Assembly (NCBI GenBank): GCA_934675625.1
Contig: CAKURH010000002.1
Location: 1 to 64,000, forward strand
Direction of reading: 5' to 3'
Source: an uncultured Kiritimatiellota bacterium
Lineage (GTDB): Bacteria > Verrucomicrobiota > Kiritimatiellia > RFP12 > UBA1067
Length of the DNA stretch: 64,000 nt
Positions 42,526-58,122 of the stretch are shown piece by piece. A program made the position numbers and the translations under genes. The notes under the pieces were generated by a model, which made no database searches, had not been told where the DNA came from, and was given only the letters and a program-made list of their open reading frames with translations. The stretch's first letter is position 1. Each line of letters opens with the position of its first letter.

Positions 42526-43512
42526 TCACTCCGCCTTGAGCGCGCGCCCCATCATCGCCGCGCACGCGGCCTTCGCGTCAAAGCCCTCGTAGCAGAGCGC
42601 GTAGACGAGTTCGCAGATCGGCATCTCGACCCCCAGCTTCTTCGCGATCTCGTGGACGACCTTCGCGTTCCAGACGCCCTCGGCGACCATCTGCATCGAG
42701 CCGAGGATGTCCGCGATCCTCTCGCCCTTTCCGAGCCGTTCGCCGACGGCGTGGTTGCGCGAGTGGACGGACGTGCAGGTGACGATCAGGTCGCCGATGC
42801 CGGCAAGGCCCGACAGCGTCTCGGGCGCGCCACCGTAGGCCAGCACGAACCGCTTCATTTCGACGAGCCCGCGCGTGATGAGCGCCGCGCGCGTGTTGTC
42901 GCCGTAGCCCATGCCGTCCGAACAGCCGACGGCGATGGCGAGGACGTTCTTGACCGCGCCGCCGATCTCGACGCCGACGGGATCCGCCGACGTGTAGACG
43001 CGGAAGCGCGGGCCCGACCAGATTTCCTGCACGCGCTTCGCCTTCGCCGCGTCCGTGCAGGCCGCGACAATCGCCGTCGGGATGCCGCGCGCGACCTCCT
43101 CGGCGTGCGTCGGCCCGGCAAGCGCGACCACGGGGCCTGCCCCCAGGATTTCCGCGCCGAGGTCGGTCATGCGGCGGTTCGTCTTCTCGCAGAGCCCCTT
43201 CGTGATGGAGACGACGAGCATTTCCGGCGTGATGAGGCCCCTAAAGCCGCTGACGACGGACGTAAAGTATTTCGACGGCGGCGCGAGCACGACGACCGCC
43301 GCCCCCTTCACGGCCGCTTCGCGGTCGGCCGTCAGGTTCAGGTTCGCGGGCAGTTCGACGCCCTTCAGGAACTTGTCGTTGCGCCGCGTCCGCCTCATTT
43401 CCTCGATGTAGTCGGGAAACGCGCCCCAGAGCGTCACGTCGTGGCCGTAGCCCGCCAGGAGGAGCGCATTCGCCGTGCCCCAACCGCCATCGCCAATCAC
43501 TGCAATCTTCAT
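42526..43512 (-). CDS. gpsA: Glycerol-3-phosphate dehydrogenase [NAD(P)+]
   Basis: 328 aa. It makes sn-glycerol-3-phosphate for phospholipids. The dinucleotide motif VIGDGGWGTANALLLAGYGHDVTLW is at the N terminus. Further motifs are ALAGPTHAEEVARG, GGAVKNVLAIAVGCSDGMGYGDNTRAALITRGL and GLAGIGDLIVTCTS.SRN. The start is ATG 43512 (MKIAVIGDGG). A perfect extended -10 lies 7 bases before it, so the mRNA is predicted leaderless. It is followed by pilD. Confidence 0.96.
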   Translation of the reverse strand: MKIAVIGDGGWGTANALLLAGYGHDVTLWGAFPDYIEEMRRTRRNDKFLKGVELPANLNLTADREAAVKGAAVVVLAPPSKYFTSVVSGFRGLITPEMLVVSITKGLCEKTNRRMTDLGAEILGAGPVVALAGPTHAEEVARGIPTAIVAACTDAAKAKRVQEIWSGPRFRVYTSADPVGVEIGGAVKNVLAIAVGCSDGMGYGDNTRAALITRGLVEMKRFVLAYGGAPETLSGLAGIGDLIVTCTSVHSRNHAVGERLGKGERIADILGSMQMVAEGVWNAKVVHEIAKKLGVEMPICELVYALCYEGFDAKAACAAMMGRALKAE

Positions 43513-43519
43513 GCCCCGT

Positions 43520-43525
43520 ATTATA
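43520..43525 (-). promoter_or_regulatory. gpsA promoter -10, 7 nt before the start
   Basis: The minus strand reads GGTTTTGGTATAATACGGGGC then ATG. It is the same arrangement as aroKB. Confidence 0.7.
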
Positions 43526-43549
43526 CCAAAACCAAGGCCCGCCCGCCGT

Positions 43550-44383
43550 TCACGCCACACGCCAGATGGCCTTCAGGTGGGCGAGCCCGCGCCGCAGGGC
43601 CTCTGGCGTCACGCCCGCATGCGGCTCGAGGACAAGATGGCGCGCGGCACGGGCCACAGGCGCCAGCGCGGCGAAGTCGACGAGCCCTTCACCCGGCGGG
43701 AGATGGTCGTCGCCGCCGCGCGAATCGTTGAGATGGAGGCCGAGGGGCGGCACGCACGGGTCGAACGCCTGCGCCGCCGAAGCCCATCCGTTCGCCTGCC
43801 GCACGTAGGCGTGGCCCGTGTCCAGCCACGGACGCACCCAGTCGCCCGCGAGATCCCGGATCTCGTCTTCGTTCGGGAAGCCCTCAAGATACGGCAGGTT
43901 CTCAAGCCCCAGCCGCACGCCGTGCTTCTCCAGCACAGGCGTCAGGCGATCCAGCTCACGGCGGAAGACGTCGACGAGCCGCCGTCCGAGCCGCGTGCGC
44001 TTCTTGAGGCGGTTGCGGCGGAAGAGCGTGCGGCAGGGCACACGCCCCGCGTGGAGGACGACGGCGCGCGCGCCCATCTCCGCCGCGAACTCGACGTTCT
44101 TGCGCACATGCACACGGGCGAGCGCGCGCGCGGCCTCGTCGAAATCGGCGAGGAGGTAGAGTTCCGGGTAGCCGCGCGGCGCGGAGAGCGGCACGGGGCA
44201 GAAGGCGTGAATCGAGCCGACGGGCATTTCCCCCAGCCGCGCCTTGAACCCGCGCACCTGGTCAGCCGTCGTGTGGAAGCCGAGCTCCAGCGCCTCGAAG
44301 CCGAGCGCGCGCGCCTCGTCGGCAATCGCCTCGCCGGAAGCCTGCCGACGGTTGTTCCAGTTGGTGGAGAGGGCAAACGTCAT
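43550..44383 (-). CDS. Sugar phosphate isomerase/epimerase-like TIM barrel (AP endonuclease 2 family)
   Basis: 277 aa. Strand-end metal ligands typical of the xylose-isomerase-like barrel are visible: LELGFHT, HAGRVP, GLENLPY, LDTGHAY, HLNDSRGGDDHLPPGEGLVDF and VLEPHAG. Substrates of the family are diverse, and none can be assigned. The ATG at 44383 is preferred; a TTG at 44389 is possible. It is flanked by the rpoC terminator upstream and gpsA downstream, so it is probably its own unit with only a weak -10 (TAATAG, 44404-44399). Confidence 0.8.
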   Translation of the reverse strand: MTFALSTNWNNRRQASGEAIADEARALGFEALELGFHTTADQVRGFKARLGEMPVGSIHAFCPVPLSAPRGYPELYLLADFDEAARALARVHVRKNVEFAAEMGARAVVLHAGRVPCRTLFRRNRLKKRTRLGRRLVDVFRRELDRLTPVLEKHGVRLGLENLPYLEGFPNEDEIRDLAGDWVRPWLDTGHAYVRQANGWASAAQAFDPCVPPLGLHLNDSRGGDDHLPPGEGLVDFAALAPVARAARHLVLEPHAGVTPEALRRGLAHLKAIWRVA

Positions 44384-44446
44384 TTTCAAGCGCGTAGTCT
44401 ATTAAAAAAACGGGCGGAAGTCAACGACGAAGGCCAAAATGAAACA

Positions 44447-44477
44447 CAGGGGGGCGGCAGATTCTGCCGTCCCCCTG
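44447..44477 (-). terminator. rpoBC terminator
   Basis: CAGGGGGACGGCAGA and TCTGCCGCCCCCCTG form a long stem (one mismatch, tiny loop), followed by TGTTTCATTTT, 27 bases after the rpoC stop. Confidence 0.85.
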
Positions 44478-44503
44478 CGTTCGCGTGCCGACAGGCGTTC
44501 GCG

Positions 44504-48865
<4,362 letters not shown>

Positions 48866-48884
48866 TTGTTCTCCTAAAGATTGT

Positions 48885-48930
48885 TTTTCGGTTCTAGTTG
48901 TTCGAGTTGCTCTCGCGATTCCAGTTCCTT
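48885..48930 (-). repeat. Degenerate CTAGAA-type tract between rpoB and rpoC
   Basis: Coding-strand AAGGAACTGGAATCGCGAG and ACTCGAACAACTAGAACC look like a decayed version of the CTAGAAC repeats between the groE and dnaK genes. Confidence 0.45.
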
Positions 48931-48934
48931 AGGG

Positions 48935-52849
<3,915 letters not shown>

Positions 52850-52976
52850 TTGATTAGCTTACCTTGTCTTTGTTGTAGAAAAATCGTGAAATTCATCAAA
52901 TTCCAGCCCTTTCGGCGCCTGAAGTGTGGTAAGCAGCCACTTTGTTAACTGTACGCAATGGGCAAGAATTCGGTAA

Positions 52977-53006
52977 AGTATATCAAAAATGACGTCCCTC
53001 GCGCAA
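52977..53006 (-). promoter_or_regulatory. rpoBC promoter
   Basis: TTGCGC (53006-53001), an 18-base spacer ending TGA, and TATACT (52982-52977). The leader to the rpoB start at 52849 is about 120 nt. Confidence 0.6.
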
Positions 53007-53819
53007 GAGGGGGCCGAAATTCGGCAGTCATCCGCATCTTTGGCCCGTCGGCCCGACAGCTCGCGCGAACCGTCCTGCGAGGAGTCGCCGCCATCGCCAC
53101 ACGCCAGTCTATCTGACGTGACAAGCCATTCCCCTCGGCGAGATGCGTATCGGCAAGCGAAAGCCCTGAGGCGATGGGCGATCCTCTTCGTCCTCTCGCG
53201 CGACTGTCGGCTCCTCCGGGCCAAGGGCGGCTTGCGCCGCCGCTTCGCGAAGATCTACGGCTTTCAAGGTGACGTAAGGGGCATGTGAGGATGTTCTGCG
53301 CAAGAGAAAAAGACGTTGCGTGAGGAGCGGGCGGGCCGGCCGAGCGCCGAGCGGAGAGAGACGGGCGGACGCGGTTCGGCGCACGCGCCGCGAAGGACGC
53401 GCGGGGCGAGGAGCCGGCTCCGCGGCGACGAAGCCCCGCACGGGGATTCGCGGATGCGGGCGGCGGGAGCGGACGCCCGGCGAACGGCAGCGAGGCCGAG
53501 GACGGCCCGCAAGCGCGCGATTGAGGCCGTAGGCCGAAATAGCCGAAGCGCAGCGGAGGCCTACGCGCGACGCGACGAACTCGACCAGTGATCGCCAACG
53601 CGGCGCGCTTCGGGGCCGCAGCGGGGCGGACCGCCTGCCGGACGTGGCGAGTTGGGCAGGACTGCGGCCTGCGGCTGACCTCGCGGTCGCCGCACGGCCG
53701 ACAGGACGCCCAAGTCGCCCGCCCGGAGGCGGGAGCACCGTTGCCCCGAAGCGCGCCGCACGTCGGAAAGCGACAGGACGTGCGCGACTTTTCAAGATGA
53801 AGCCCTGCGGAATTCGGTG
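53007..53819. other. Structured GC-rich region without a convincing gene
   Basis: About 800 bases lie between the rpoBC promoter and the truncated permease. Both strands are open for long distances, but the translations are Arg/Ala/Pro-rich and featureless. Visible structure: a perfect 17-bp inverted repeat (53600-53616 with 53743-53759); a GTAGGCC/GGCCTAC stem around 53529-53569; a CCCGCC-CGGA-GGCGGG hairpin near 53719-53734; and GACAGGACG twice (about 53700 and 53771). It does not look like RNase P RNA, tmRNA or 6S RNA by their core motifs. It may be an unrecognised structured RNA or a repetitive element. Confidence 0.5.
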
Positions 53820-54695
53820 TTAGATGTCCCAGCCTTCGCCGTTGCGGCGGGACATGAGCAGCCACAGGAAGAACGGCGCGCCGAGGATCGCGCAGACGAC
53901 GCCGACCGGCACGTCGCCCGGCAGGAAGCGTCCGACGAACTCCGCCAGCGCGAGGAAAACGCCGCCCGCCAGCGCGGACAGCGCCAGCACGCGCTGCAGG
54001 CGCGGCCCCGCCTTGCGGCGGACGACATGCGGCACGACGAGCCCGATGAAGCCGATCGCCCCCGCGAGCGAGACCGAGACGGCCGTGACGAGCGACACTG
54101 CGCCGAGGACGAGGAGCGTCGTCTGCCGCGTGTTGACGCCCAGGGCCTCCGCCTCGGCGCGTCCGAGCTCCATGACGTTCAGGCGGCGCGCCAGCGCAAA
54201 CAGCGTCGCGAACGCGACGGCGAAAGCCGCGACGCCGAGCGCGAGCGTCGGCCCCGTGACCGCGCGAAGCGACCCGTAGAGCCACTTCGACACCGCCGCG
54301 AAATCGTCCGGCTTCGCATAGGAGAGGACGAGCATGTCGAGCGAGCCGAAGAACCCGCCCGTGACGAACCCGGACAGCACGACGGCGTTGCCCGTCGAGA
54401 GCAGCAGCGGGTTCGCGCCGTCCGCCCCGCGCGCCCGCGCCGCGAATGCCGCGACGAGACAGACGAGCGCGAGCGAGGCGCACGAGCCGAGAAAGCTCGC
54501 CGCCGGCATCACCCAGACGCCGAGCGCGACGAGCCCGAGGTTGGTCGCGAGCGCGGCGAAGAGAGCCGCGCCGCCGACCGTCCCCAGCAGATAGGGCTCC
54601 GCCAGCGGATTGCGCAGGACGCTCTGGAGCGCCGCGCCCGAGACCGAGAGCGCCGCCCCCGTCACAATCGCCGCCGGATAGGCCCAGTCAATCAT
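53820..54695 (-). CDS. N-terminally truncated FecCD/BtuC-type ABC transporter permease
   Basis: 291 aa against the usual 320-350. It begins MIDWAYPAAIVTGAALSVSGAALQSVLRNPLAEPYLLG, so the family's first membrane helix and the LRLPR segment before this point are missing. The rest is intact: about 8-9 helices and the late LGVNTR, GAIGFIGLVVPHVVRR and FLALAEFVGRF motifs. Its ATG overlaps the stop of btuB (TGATG), so it is translationally coupled and shares the cobalamin riboswitch. It is probably the corrinoid permease BtuC. The ATPase (BtuD) and binding protein (BtuF) are absent here, and function in this truncated form is doubtful. Confidence 0.8.
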   Translation of the reverse strand: MIDWAYPAAIVTGAALSVSGAALQSVLRNPLAEPYLLGTVGGAALFAALATNLGLVALGVWVMPAASFLGSCASLALVCLVAAFAARARGADGANPLLLSTGNAVVLSGFVTGGFFGSLDMLVLSYAKPDDFAAVSKWLYGSLRAVTGPTLALGVAAFAVAFATLFALARRLNVMELGRAEAEALGVNTRQTTLLVLGAVSLVTAVSVSLAGAIGFIGLVVPHVVRRKAGPRLQRVLALSALAGGVFLALAEFVGRFLPGDVPVGVVCAILGAPFFLWLLMSRRNGEGWDI

Positions 54696-56647
54696 CAGAA
54701 CTCGTAACGAACCGTGAACAGGAAGCTGCGGCCCGCACCCGGATAGACATACCACGGATCGAAATACTCGCCATAGTCGAAGTACCGCTGATCGAGCAGG
54801 TTGTCGACCGTGACGGCAAGGGTCAGCCCTTTCGCCCATCCCCACGTCGGCAGCACGCGCGCGCCGACGTCAAACAGTCCGTAGGCGGGAATCATGCCGC
54901 CGTTCCCCGCGAAGTCGCTGCCGTAGCGCTGGTTGCCGACGAAGCGGAAGCCGCCGTTCACCGCAAGCCAGTCCACGAGGAAGTATTCGCCGAAGAGGCG
55001 CAGCTGCTGTCCGGGGACGAGCGGAACGCGGTTGCCCTTGTAGTCGCCCTCCGTGAAACGCGCATACGTGAAGGAATAGAGGATGCCGGCCGAACCGACG
55101 CGATCCCGCGACCACGTGAGCGACGTCTCGAACCCGTCGCGGCACGTCCGGTCAGGCGCATTCGCGTTTGCGTAGTTGAGGTACATGATCTCGTCGTCCA
55201 GCTCCGTGTGGAAGTAGGTGACATTGAAGTTGAACTCGTCGAGGAACGTCCAGTCCGCACCAACCTGGAAGTCATCGCCCGTCTCAGGCTTGAGATCCAT
55301 GTTCGGGACGCCGTAATACGAGAAAAGCTCGTCCGCGAGCGGCGCGTGGTAGAAGTGCGACCACTTCGCGAAGACCTTCAGGCCCTCCACCGGACGCCAG
55401 TTGACGCCCGCCTCGCCCGCAACCGCGCCCTTCGTGCGGCTGTCGGTCGACTGCGTCCACGCGCTCGTGAACCGGTCACGCGAGTGAAACCATTCGCCGC
55501 GCGCGCCGCCGAAGACGGACAGGCTTTCGAGCAGCCAGAACTCGTCTTGCGCGAAGAGCGCGCCGGTGAACCGCCGGTAGTCGTTCTTGTTCGCCGTCTC
55601 GGCCGTCAGTGTGTCCAGCTTGAGGTCTGTCCCCACGGTGAAGCGGTTGTCAAAGCCGGCGATCGCCGTCTCGTCGACGTAGGCGAGATTCCAGTCATAC
55701 GTGTAGACCTCATAGTCGGTGTAGCCGGTCGACGTGCGGCGGCGGAAGGAGAACGAGCCATCCAGCCGACGGTCGTCGCTCAGGACGCCCGAACCCGAAA
55801 ACGTCAGCCCGTAGACGGAATTGCGCGCCTGCGTGTCAGTGTCCGACGCCTCGCGAGCCGTCGGCTTCCAGCTGCCGTAGTCCACGCCATAGGAGGCGCG
55901 TCCGTAGTAGATGCCGCCCGGCAGACCATAGAGGCTGTCCGCGTAGAAAGCCTTCAGCCCCAGCCACGAGCCGTTGTCGAAATGCTGTTTCACGCCGCCC
56001 TTCAGCGACCAGAGCTCGTACTGCGAATTGTCCCGCCAGCCGTCCGAGCGGTCATAGTCGAGGTCGGCGAAGTAGGTCGTGCCGGTCTCCTCGAACCCAC
56101 CGTGCGTGCCGATGTGCGTGCCAACCGTCCCCCAGCTGCCGCCGTGGACGTCAATGACCGACTTTCTCTCGTACGTGTCGGTGTCGGAGACGATGTTGAT
56201 TACGCCGGCTGAAGCATTGCCGCCGTGCAGGACGGTCTGCGGCCCGTGGAGAACCTCGACCCTTTCGACCGCGCGGACGGGGACGCGCACAAGTTCCTGT
56301 GCCGCCATGTCGGGGTTGTTCAAGTCTTCGCCGTCCACAAGAATCTTCACGCGCCCAAAGCCGTTCGCCCCATAGCCGCGCATCGCGACCTGCGCGAGCG
56401 CGGGATTCGCGTTCAGCTTGCGAATGAAGAGGTTCGCCCGCTTTTCGAGCAGATCGACTGTCGAAGCCGCGCCCGAAGCGTCGATCTCCGACTTGGTGAT
56501 CACCTCGACGTGCGAGGGAATCTCCATCGTGGTCTGTCCGAGGCGCGAGGCCTCGACGACGACCGTTCCCAGTTCGGCTGCGGACGGGGACGCCCCCGTG
56601 ACCGCGTTCGTGACGGCGGCTGCCGCCGCCAGCATCAGCGTGTTCAT
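54695..56647 (-). CDS. btuB: TonB-dependent outer-membrane receptor, probable cobalamin receptor
   Basis: 650 aa. After a short leader (MNTLMLAAAAAVTNAVTG...) comes a TonB-box-like TVVVEASR, a plug domain (IPSHVEVITKSEID; RGYGANGFGRVKILVDGEDLN; RVEVLHGPQTVLHGGNASAGVINIV) and a 22-strand barrel ending in RSFLFTVRYEF with the terminal aromatic. A cobalamin riboswitch in its leader points to vitamin B12 or another corrinoid as ligand. The start at 56647 follows AAAGAAGGAAC; upstream in-frame codons are riboswitch sequence. It is coupled to the permease downstream. Confidence 0.92.
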   Translation of the reverse strand: MNTLMLAAAAAVTNAVTGASPSAAELGTVVVEASRLGQTTMEIPSHVEVITKSEIDASGAASTVDLLEKRANLFIRKLNANPALAQVAMRGYGANGFGRVKILVDGEDLNNPDMAAQELVRVPVRAVERVEVLHGPQTVLHGGNASAGVINIVSDTDTYERKSVIDVHGGSWGTVGTHIGTHGGFEETGTTYFADLDYDRSDGWRDNSQYELWSLKGGVKQHFDNGSWLGLKAFYADSLYGLPGGIYYGRASYGVDYGSWKPTAREASDTDTQARNSVYGLTFSGSGVLSDDRRLDGSFSFRRRTSTGYTDYEVYTYDWNLAYVDETAIAGFDNRFTVGTDLKLDTLTAETANKNDYRRFTGALFAQDEFWLLESLSVFGGARGEWFHSRDRFTSAWTQSTDSRTKGAVAGEAGVNWRPVEGLKVFAKWSHFYHAPLADELFSYYGVPNMDLKPETGDDFQVGADWTFLDEFNFNVTYFHTELDDEIMYLNYANANAPDRTCRDGFETSLTWSRDRVGSAGILYSFTYARFTEGDYKGNRVPLVPGQQLRLFGEYFLVDWLAVNGGFRFVGNQRYGSDFAGNGGMIPAYGLFDVGARVLPTWGWAKGLTLAVTVDNLLDQRYFDYGEYFDPWYVYPGAGRSFLFTVRYEF

Positions 56648-56659
56648 GTTCCTTCTTTC

Positions 56660-56770
56660 CCCCTCATGCGAGGGTACTTGGTGGTGGAAGGAACGGCCCG
56701 TTTTCCGGCTTTGACGGTTGCGCGACAGCGCCTGGCTTTCACAGGACTTCCCGGTTACCGTTCCCAATGG
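56660..56770 (-). promoter_or_regulatory. Cobalamin riboswitch
   Basis: On the minus strand the leader contains GGGAACGGTAACC, CCGGGAAGTCCTGTGAAAG, CCAGGCGCTGTCGCGCAACC and AAGCCGGAAAACGGGCCG. These match the core of cobalamin aptamers (GGGAA..GGTGAAAATCC..GCTGTCCCGCAACTGT). A CCCTC-GCAT-GAGGG hairpin (56661-56674) directly precedes the ribosome site and may be the expression platform. It is compact, with reduced peripheral helices. Confidence 0.8.
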
Positions 56771-56776
56771 GCGCAT

Positions 56777-56782
56777 ATTATA
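56777..56782 (-). promoter_or_regulatory. btuB promoter -10
   Basis: GCTTTTGGTATAATATGC on the minus strand, an extended consensus -10, just upstream of the riboswitch aptamer. Confidence 0.7.
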
Positions 56783-56839
56783 CCAAAAGCCTCCGCCGAG
56801 ATTCGCACGGTCTCCGCCGCAAGCCCTGGCGGCACCCCC

Positions 56840-56869
56840 TTGACGGGAGCGAGTTAGATATGGTAAACT
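56840..56869 (+). promoter_or_regulatory. Promoter of DUF3793-flavodoxin
   Basis: TTGACG (56840-56845), 18 bases ending TGG, and TAAACT (56864-56869). Confidence 0.65.
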
Positions 56870-56911
56870 TTGCCTTGTCTAACAAGAAAAGAAGAGGAAG
56901 CGAGGACCAGT

Positions 56912-57574
56912 TTGCCACAAGAAGAAGAGGTTTCCCGGCGGGCGCGGACGCACGATGTGCCGCCGCCCCTGATCGACGACGCGCACCACCGCGAGCTGCT
57001 GCGCTTCCTCCTCGTGAAGACGGCGGCCGTGCGGAAAGGCGTCAAGCCGGCGGAGCTGCTGCGCGTCCGCCACTGCTACGCGCAGACGAACGCCGAGGGC
57101 TTCCGCTTCTGCCTCTATCGCCGCGACATCTACTTCACGCTGCGCCTCGCCTACGTGGAGCTGAAGGTCGAGGCGGAAAGTTCGCTCGTGCTCTTCTACG
57201 ACCCCGCCGCCCTCGACGCGACGCTGAACGCGCGCGACAACCGGGGCTGGCTCGTCCGCCTGGGCTATCCGGCGACGGGAACGACGGCGGACTTCCTCAC
57301 CGAACTCGTGCGCCGCGCCAAGGGCGATGCCCTGCCGCACGAGGTCGGCGTCTTCATCGGCTATCCGCTCAAGGACGTCGTGGGCTTCATGCGCCACCTG
57401 CCGGCGACGCCGCTCCACCACGGCCCCTGGCGCGTCTACGGCAGCGTCACCGAGTCGCTGCGCCGCATGCGCCTCTATGCGCGCGTCGAGGACTGGGCGG
57501 CGCAGGCCCTCGGCGCGGCGCCCACCCTGGAGGACTTCTACGCCATGACGCCAAGCTTTCTGACGGCGCGGTAA
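56912..57574 (+). CDS. DUF3793 family protein
   Basis: 220 aa. I recognise the family pattern: an N-terminal helical half with KTAAVRKGVKPAELL, a middle FYDPAALDATL segment, and a C-terminal signature HEVGVFIGYPLKDVVGFM followed by GPWRVYGS. The start is TTG 56912 after the GAGGAAGCGAGGA ribosome site, because a TTG at 56870 would precede the predicted transcription start. The function is unknown. Genes of this family are often next to flavodoxin, as here (47 bases before fldA), which suggests a role in low-iron redox metabolism. Confidence 0.8.
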   Translation: MPQEEEVSRRARTHDVPPPLIDDAHHRELLRFLLVKTAAVRKGVKPAELLRVRHCYAQTNAEGFRFCLYRRDIYFTLRLAYVELKVEAESSLVLFYDPAALDATLNARDNRGWLVRLGYPATGTTADFLTELVRRAKGDALPHEVGVFIGYPLKDVVGFMRHLPATPLHHGPWRVYGSVTESLRRMRLYARVEDWAAQALGAAPTLEDFYAMTPSFLTAR

Positions 57575-57621
57575 AATGCGTCCAACACACGAACAAACAA
57601 CAAAAAAGGAGAAACAAGAAC

Positions 57622-58122
57622 ATGGACAAGGTACACGTCATCTACGGCAGCACGACCGGCATGACCGAGGCGATCGCGCAGCGCATCGCCGCTGACTTCG
57701 GCACGACGGCCGTCAACGTCGCAACCGCCGGCGCGGACGCATTCGACGCCGAGCTGGTCATCCTCGGCTCGTCCACCTGGGGCTGCGGCGATCCGCAAGA
57801 CGACTGGGCGGCGACGGGCTTCGCGCAGCTGGAGGCCGCCGACTGGACGGGCAAGAAGGTCGCCGTCTTCGGGCTCGGCGACGCGCAGGGCTTCGCGGAC
57901 ACCTTCTGCGACGCGATGGCCGACCTCGCGCAGAGGGCGGTCGCGAAAAGCGCGACGCTCGTCGGCACGCTGCCGCTGGACGCCTTCCCCGGCGCAAGCT
58001 CGCGCATCGTCGACGGCGACCACCTCGTGGGGCTCGCCCTTGACGAGACGAACGAGGCCGACAAGACCGATGCGCGCCTCGCCGCCTGGGAAGTCGCCGT
58101 CAGCGCAGAACGACCTTGCTGA
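57622..58122 (+). CDS. fldA: Flavodoxin
   Basis: 166 aa. The FMN phosphate loop is IYGSTTGMTEAIA near the N terminus, with aromatic-flanking loops LGSSTWGCGDPQDDW and FGLGDAQGFADTFCDAM. It carries low-potential electrons in place of ferredoxin, typically under iron limitation. It has an AAAAAGGAG ribosome site and is co-directional with the DUF3793 gene. Its last 23 bases overlap the 3' end of ftsW on the opposite strand. Confidence 0.95.
   Translation: MDKVHVIYGSTTGMTEAIAQRIAADFGTTAVNVATAGADAFDAELVILGSSTWGCGDPQDDWAATGFAQLEAADWTGKKVAVFGLGDAQGFADTFCDAMADLAQRAVAKSATLVGTLPLDAFPGASSRIVDGDHLVGLALDETNEADKTDARLAAWEVAVSAERPC

Noticed and set aside
43132..43144. GGGGCCTGCCCCC in gpsA as another hairpin-repeat insertion
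   Set aside because: It differs from the motif, and the encoded residues (ILGAGPVVALAGP) fit the normal GpsA alignment without an insert, so chance is likely.
53109..53795. A 228-residue minus-strand protein upstream of rpoB
   Set aside because: The translation is Arg/Ala/Pro-rich without domains, lacks a ribosome site, and runs into the rpoB promoter region.
53290..53815. RNase P RNA, tmRNA or 6S RNA in the structured region
   Set aside because: The conserved core words of RNase P (GAGGAAAGTCC, ACAGAAA) and the tmRNA ends are not present on either strand.
55626..55638. GGTCTGTCCCC in btuB as a repeat copy
   Set aside because: Only a partial match; it encodes an ordinary barrel strand.
56767..58122. 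A 451-codon frame ending in the flavodoxin sequence
   Set aside because: Its first two thirds are an out-of-frame reading of the DUF3793 gene; flavodoxin has its own ribosome site and start at 57622.
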